A DNA stretch of 10,185 nt from Acidobacteriaceae bacterium (GTDB taxonomy: Bacteria > Acidobacteriota > Terriglobia > Terriglobales > Acidobacteriaceae). Shown here one piece after another: positions 6,734-10,185 of this stretch (its first letter is position 1; every line of letters starts with the position of its first letter). The position numbers were made by a program, and so were the translations under genes. The stretch spans positions 1-10,185 of the forward strand of contig PLKU01000333.1 of NCBI GenBank assembly GCA_003140705.1, written 5' to 3'. Under the pieces are notes generated by a model. It was not told the origin of the DNA, did not search any database, and was given only the letters and a program-made list of their open reading frames with translations.

Positions 6734-7600
6734 TCAACTCCGTAGCCAAAGGTCGGCTGCCACAAAGGCAAGAAAGACGGTGGCGATTACGCCGTTCATG
6801 GTGAAAAAGGCAGCGTTGAGTCGGCGCAGGTCGCTGGGGGAAACCAGGGAGTGCTCATAGGCCAGAAGAAGACCCACGATAGCAACGCCGGCCCATCCAA
6901 GCGCAAGAAAATGAAAGAGCAATCCGAACCATACGAGCAAACAAAGCATGGCCAAATGCATGATGCGAGCGGCCCAGAAAGCCGCAGGAATCCCAATGGA
7001 TTGAGGGAGGCTGTGGAGGCCGGCGACGCGGTCGTGCTCGTAGTCCTGGCAGGCGTAGAGGACGTCAAAGCCGCCGGTCCAGAGAGTGACTGCGGCGGTG
7101 AGCACCAGGATGCGGGGATCAAGCGAACCGCGAACGGCAATCCAGGCGGCCGAAGGGGCAACGCCAAGAGCCAGGCCAAGCACCAGGTGCGACCAGCGGG
7201 AAAAGCGCTTCATGTAGCTGTAGCCGAGCAGCACCACGAGCACGAGCGGCGAGAGGTAGAGAGTGAGCCGGTTGAGCTGGGATGAGGCCAGAACAAAGAT
7301 GAGTGCGGCGAGCAGGGTGAAGCCGAGGACGAACCTGCGGGTGAGCAGACCGGCGGGAATGGCGCGGGTGCTGGTGCGGGGGTTGGCGGCGTCCAAATCA
7401 GCGTCGGCCCAGCGGTTGAAGGCCATGGCGCAGGATCGTGCAGCGACCATGGCGACCAGAATCCAGCCCACGGTGCGCCAGGCCGGCAAGCCGCTGGCGG
7501 CAAGGATTGTGGCGGTGAGGGCAAAGGGGAGGGCAAAGATGGAGTGCTCCCACTTGATCATCTCGAGCGTCGTTCGCGTCTTGGCCCACAAGCCTGGCAT
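6734..7600 (-). CDS. mqnP: UbiA-family prenyltransferase, probably menaquinone-pathway MqnP
   Basis: A 288-residue polytopic membrane protein of the UbiA superfamily, with eight to nine hydrophobic segments. It should attach a polyprenyl chain to an aromatic ring. Both metal-pyrophosphate motifs are present: NRWADADLDAANPRT (62-76) and YACQDYEHDRVAG (182-194). The start, WEHSIFALPFALTATILAASG (17-37), resembles the UbiA branch linked to the futalosine menaquinone route (MqnP, substrate 1,4-dihydroxy-6-naphthoate). It looks less like MenA or proteobacterial UbiA. The family is certain; the MqnP assignment is inferred, since no other mqn genes are in view. The ATG at 7600 has only a weak GGA upstream. 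The stop overlaps the Shine-Dalgarno region of pheA, 5 bp before its start, so the two genes are very probably in one transcript. The STAS gene lies 81 bp upstream on the same strand. Confidence 0.85.
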   Translation of the reverse strand: MPGLWAKTRTTLEMIKWEHSIFALPFALTATILAASGLPAWRTVGWILVAMVAARSCAMAFNRWADADLDAANPRTSTRAIPAGLLTRRFVLGFTLLAALIFVLASSQLNRLTLYLSPLVLVVLLGYSYMKRFSRWSHLVLGLALGVAPSAAWIAVRGSLDPRILVLTAAVTLWTGGFDVLYACQDYEHDRVAGLHSLPQSIGIPAAFWAARIMHLAMLCLLVWFGLLFHFLALGWAGVAIVGLLLAYEHSLVSPSDLRRLNAAFFTMNGVIATVFLAFVAADLWLRS

Positions 7601-7681
7601 GCTGATTCCAGTTTACTTGAGCGGCAGGGCGTCGAAGCTGAGAGGTGGTTTGAATGAGGGAGCCGCTCGATGGGTGGGCAA

Positions 7682-8032
7682 TCAGGCGCGGGCTTCGGCT
7701 TCTTCAACCGTGGCGGCGATGGGGATCACTGTGTGCACTTTGGTCAGCTTGAACAGCTCGAAGACACGCGGATTGACGCCGGCGGCAATGAGCGTCACGC
7801 CTTTTGACTTGCAGCGGACGTAGTGATTGACGATCATGCCCATGCCGGTTGAATCCATGTAGGGGACCTCGGTGAGATCGAGAATGGTAACGGGTGGCGG
7901 CTCGGCGCTGCGCAACTGCGATTGCAGATCGAAGATGTTGCGGAGGGTGAGGGGTCCGTTGAGCCGGAAGATCAGGGTTCCAGCTGTTTTGCCTTCAATA
8001 CGTTCAGTCGTGAGCGGTGCGTCGAGTGCCAT
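7682..8032 (-). CDS. STAS-domain anti-sigma-factor antagonist
   Basis: A 116-residue protein consisting of one STAS domain, of the SpoIIAA/RsbV kind. LILRL-type strands near the start (about 19-25) are followed by VTILDLTEVPYMDSTGMGMI (48-67) and KGVTLIAAGVNPRVFELFKL (77-96). Ser61 in MDSTG is the expected phosphorylation site. In known systems the unphosphorylated protein sequesters a serine kinase that acts as an anti-sigma factor. No partner kinase, phosphatase or sigma factor is in the window, so the target is unknown. The frame stays open far upstream, but that part lies opposite a BON-protein gene and is not coding; family homology begins at the ATG at 8032. There is no Shine-Dalgarno sequence. 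TACACT lies 9 nt before the ATG and could be a -10 for a nearly leaderless mRNA. Confidence 0.88.
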   Translation of the reverse strand: MALDAPLTTERIEGKTAGTLIFRLNGPLTLRNIFDLQSQLRSAEPPPVTILDLTEVPYMDSTGMGMIVNHYVRCKSKGVTLIAAGVNPRVFELFKLTKVHTVIPIAATVEEAEARA

Positions 8033-8140
8033 AGTGGGATAAGTGTAAGGAAGAAAACGCTGTTTGTTGTTACAGCTGTGTAAATGTCGACGAGCTTGAC
8101 CCTGCGTTATCCAAGCGATGCCACACGTTTGGGGTATGCA

Positions 8141-8181
8141 CAAACGAAACGGCCACCAAGGCTTGATCCCCTCCGTGGCCG
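8141..8181 (-). terminator. Probable intrinsic terminator after the BON-protein gene
   Basis: CGGCCAC (8150-8156) and GTGGCCG (8175-8181) form a perfect 7-bp stem with an 18-nt loop. On the minus strand the stem is followed by TTTCGTTTG (8149-8141), a broken T-run. It starts 27 bp after the BON gene's stop. A second small repeat, CGTTTG/CAAACG (8126-8131, 8141-8146), lies next to it. The rest of 8033-8208 holds no gene. Confidence 0.5.
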
Positions 8182-8208
8182 CTGTTCTTTCGTTCGGGTC
8201 CCGCGTGA

Positions 8209-9009
8209 CTACTGAACCGCGGCTTGCTTGTGTGACTCTGAAGGCTGATTCGCAACTTCGAGATTGTTCTTCACGCTGAAGACGTCGGGGACGCCGTTGG
8301 CACGTATATTCGCAGTGTCCTTGTCGGCCTGTGAGTCGACGACGCCATCCAACTGGACGTGCCCGTTTTCCACGGTGATGCGGATGGTCTTTCCGGGATC
8401 GATCGCATACTTGTTCAAAGACGGGTAACCGTAGATGGCGCGGTACTCGGCGAGGCGGATGCTGTCGTCCATGGGAGAGGCAGGATCGACTTGTATCTCG
8501 TCGACAACGTCTTTGACCCCGGGATAGGTGCTGACGAGAGCCAGGGCTGAATCCCGGGCCGGATAGCCGAGTGCGTGACCGCCCAGTGTGACGACACCGT
8601 TTTGGACACCGATGCTGATGGCATCGAAAACATTCCAATAGCCAACGCGGTCGTACTCGAGCTTCTCACCCAGTTTGGCTTTCAGTTCTTCGTCAGAGAC
8701 GTTGGGGCCGGCGACTTCAATCTTGTTGCTGACCGCCTCGATTCCCTTGGTCTTGTGGGCACGCTTGTCGGCATCGGCCTTGTATTCGTACAGGTCAACG
8801 GTGCCAGAGAGGGTGGCGATGCCGTTTTGAACCTCTGCTTTCACGTTCTTGAACTGCGACTTGTTTAGTCTGGATTGAAGCTGAGCCGCAGTGCCGGAAT
8901 CGCCGGCTGCCTGGGGCGCAGCCAACGAGACTTGTGGAATGCTCAAGATGGCGCTGGCGAGCAATGTAGCCAGAATCATGGGTTTGGTGAGGCGAGTTTT
9001 TGAGTTCAA
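8209..9009 (-). CDS. Secreted protein with three BON domains (OsmY-like)
   Basis: A 266-residue exported protein with an N-terminal signal peptide: basic start, hydrophobic core MILATLLASAILSI (11-24) and likely cleavage after SLA at 28-30. Three tandem BON domains follow, at about 37-101, 103-175 and 180-253. Each ends in the usual pattern: NGxxxLxGxV, a helix, then a GVxxVxNxIxV strand. BON domains bind phospholipid membranes, and OsmY-type proteins act in the periplasm in envelope stress or outer-membrane upkeep. The exact role here is unknown. The start is a TTG at 9009-9007, chosen because AGGAGG lies 7 nt upstream and the signal peptide begins there. The frame stays open further upstream but without a better start. 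The likely terminator at 8141-8181 ends the unit. The TamB-like gene lies upstream on the same strand, 175 bp away, so the two may share an envelope theme. Confidence 0.85.
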   Translation of the reverse strand: MNSKTRLTKPMILATLLASAILSIPQVSLAAPQAAGDSGTAAQLQSRLNKSQFKNVKAEVQNGIATLSGTVDLYEYKADADKRAHKTKGIEAVSNKIEVAGPNVSDEELKAKLGEKLEYDRVGYWNVFDAISIGVQNGVVTLGGHALGYPARDSALALVSTYPGVKDVVDEIQVDPASPMDDSIRLAEYRAIYGYPSLNKYAIDPGKTIRITVENGHVQLDGVVDSQADKDTANIRANGVPDVFSVKNNLEVANQPSESHKQAAVQ

Positions 9010-9016
9010 TTGAAAA

Positions 9017-9022
9017 CCTCCT
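9017..9022 (-). promoter_or_regulatory. Shine-Dalgarno sequence of the BON-protein gene
   Basis: AGGAGG on the minus strand, 7 nt before a TTG codon. It is the strongest ribosome-binding site in the window and decides in favour of the TTG at 9009 over the in-frame ATG at 8979. The remainder of 9023-9184 holds no gene that I can see. Confidence 0.85.
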
Positions 9023-9184
9023 GGTGGACGCAGCAAGAAAGAGGGTTGCTGCAATCGGCACGGAAGTTGTTTCGACTCCCAATGCCGCGAACGAGGAACA
9101 CCTGTGCGGGGCACCGTCCGGTGTGTTTAGACACGATTTGCGGGAAAAGGTTTCGTCGCAGCAGGTGGCCGAGAGGCAGCCGTT

Positions 9185-10185
9185 TTAGCGGAAGCGCCGG
9201 GTGGCCTTGACGACCATGGAGAAGACGCCGGACTCGTCGCGCGCTATCAGGAGGGAGACCTGCCGGTTGATGGCTACTTCTGCCTGAATCAACTGCTGAC
9301 TGGTGGTGTTCACGTTGGTGGCGTAGGTGAGGGTGAGGTTGCGACCAAGCTGTTCTTCGACGATGATGCGCGAAGTAGAGTTGCCGAGCGCGCCGAGGTA
9401 ATTGGGATCAAGCTTGACGGAGCCGGCGCCGAAGAGCTTTTGCACGCGGCTGCTGACGGTTGCATTGAGAGCTCCTCCCAGCAGCGCGTCGGTGGTGGGG
9501 TTGGCGAGGGATTGCTCCTGCTGCTGGGTGTAGAGCCTCTGCTGATTGCCGGTGCGGCCGAGAGCGAGCAACGCGACAACATCTGCTTCTGGGAGCGGGG
9601 GATCGCTGCGGTAAGTGACGGCCATTTTTTCCGGTGTTCCGTGCAGGCCGAGGGTGATGTCGTAGTCCTCAACGCGGGCCGTGGCATTGAGGTCGATGGA
9701 GGGCTCGATGCGCACCGGGTTGGTGAAGAAGATGTCGCCGCGCTGCAGTTCGTAGCGTGTTCCGGCGATGGTCGCGGTTCCCTCAGTGATGGAGACGCGG
9801 CCCAGGAGCGAGGGTGAGGCGACGGTGCCGCGCAAGCGCAGGTCCACGTCACCGGCGAGCTTGGCGTAGGCGTTCTGAAAGTTCAACTGCGGCGACGAGA
9901 CGACATGGACGTCGAGACGGATGTGGTTGGACGGCGCCTCCGGCGGTGCAATGGTTTGGACGGAATTCGCCTGTGCGGTCAGGGCCGCGACGTCCAGGTC
10001 GGGACTGACGGAGAAGCGAGTGACCAGCACGTCGCCGCTGAGCAGCAAGTTGCTTTGCGAGCCTTGGAGATGCAATGTGGTGTCGGCGAGAGAACTGACA
10101 CCGGGGGGATAGCGAATGCGGATACCCTTGCCGATGACGGAGAGGTCAGCATAGATACCGTGCTGGTAGGCGAGAGACCCTGTGA
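9185..10185 (-). CDS. TamB-like translocation/assembly protein, C-terminal part (open at right edge)
   Basis: The last 332 residues of a larger protein; the frame is open to the window edge, beginning TGSLAYQHGIYADLSVIGKG. The piece is rich in beta-strand repeats, such as LRLRGTVASPSLLGRVSITE and GTATIAGTRYELQRGDIFF. These are typical of the TamB/DUF490 C-terminal domain, as are a run of the DVVALLALGR kind and a C-terminal strand ending in Phe-Arg. TamB is anchored in the inner membrane, spans the periplasm as a beta-taco, and with a BamA-family partner (TamA) supports outer-membrane protein assembly or phospholipid transport. AsmA-like relatives are the main alternative. Apparent start codons inside the piece (for example TTG at 10075) are internal. 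No partner gene is visible, and no clear terminator follows the stop at 9185. Confidence 0.85.
   Translation of the reverse strand, partial: TGSLAYQHGIYADLSVIGKGIRIRYPPGVSSLADTTLHLQGSQSNLLLSGDVLVTRFSVSPDLDVAALTAQANSVQTIAPPEAPSNHIRLDVHVVSSPQLNFQNAYAKLAGDVDLRLRGTVASPSLLGRVSITEGTATIAGTRYELQRGDIFFTNPVRIEPSIDLNATARVEDYDITLGLHGTPEKMAVTYRSDPPLPEADVVALLALGRTGNQQRLYTQQQEQSLANPTTDALLGGALNATVSSRVQKLFGAGSVKLDPNYLGALGNSTSRIIVEEQLGRNLTLTYATNVNTTSQQLIQAEVAINRQVSLLIARDESGVFSMVVKATRRFR

Noticed and set aside
7619..7668. Inverted repeat GAGCGGC/GCCGCTC between the STAS and ubiA-like genes
   Set aside because: The 36-nt loop is long and no T-run follows on the minus strand, so it is not a convincing terminator.
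8033..8638. Upstream extension of the STAS frame to make a 318-residue protein
   Set aside because: The added part is Arg-rich, lies within the BON-protein gene on the same strand in another frame, and STAS homology begins at the ATG at 8032.

Overview
The window looks like an ordinary chromosomal stretch from a GC-rich, Gram-negative, free-living bacterium. The best guess is an acidobacterium of the Terriglobia type. This is inferred from the mix of a TamB protein, a probable MqnP-like UbiA prenyltransferase, a PPi-type phosphofructokinase, three-BON and STAS proteins, and weak or non-ATG start sites. No rRNA or marker gene confirms it. I see no insertion sequence, phage gene, tRNA, rRNA or CRISPR array, and base composition shifts only at promoters.

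Left part (1-1928). The first 83 bases are the 5' end of a minus-strand arginine repressor gene (argR), which runs off the left edge. Just upstream of it lies an AT-rich control region with two ARG-box-like operators exactly 21 bp apart centre to centre. They overlap a plausible promoter and are followed by a strong GC hairpin in the leader. Next comes a minus-strand membrane-bound diguanylate cyclase with intact GGDEF and inhibitory-site motifs. A 285-bp divergent intergenic region separates it from the next gene.

Middle part (1929-5744). A plus-strand long-chain acyl-CoA synthetase (TTG start) overlaps tail-to-tail with a minus-strand integral membrane protein of unknown function that carries an HHIHH motif. 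A 236-bp divergent region with a structured leader precedes a phosphofructokinase. Its donor-specificity residues (Asp104, Lys124) are those of the pyrophosphate-dependent, reversible enzyme. A clear intrinsic terminator follows it.

Right part (5745-10185). All genes are on the minus strand, transcribed right to left: the C-terminal part of a TamB-like protein (open at the right edge), a secreted three-BON-domain protein with a very good Shine-Dalgarno sequence and TTG start, a probable terminator, a stand-alone STAS anti-sigma-factor antagonist, a UbiA-family prenyltransferase (probably MqnP of the futalosine menaquinone route), and prephenate dehydratase (pheA). The ubiA-like gene and pheA are 5 bp apart and probably translationally coupled. 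If MqnP is right, both serve chorismate-consuming pathways.

I did not find a convincing undescribed multi-gene system. The points most worth checking are the PPi specificity of the phosphofructokinase, the argR operator and leader architecture, the HHIHH membrane protein, and the structured pfk leader.
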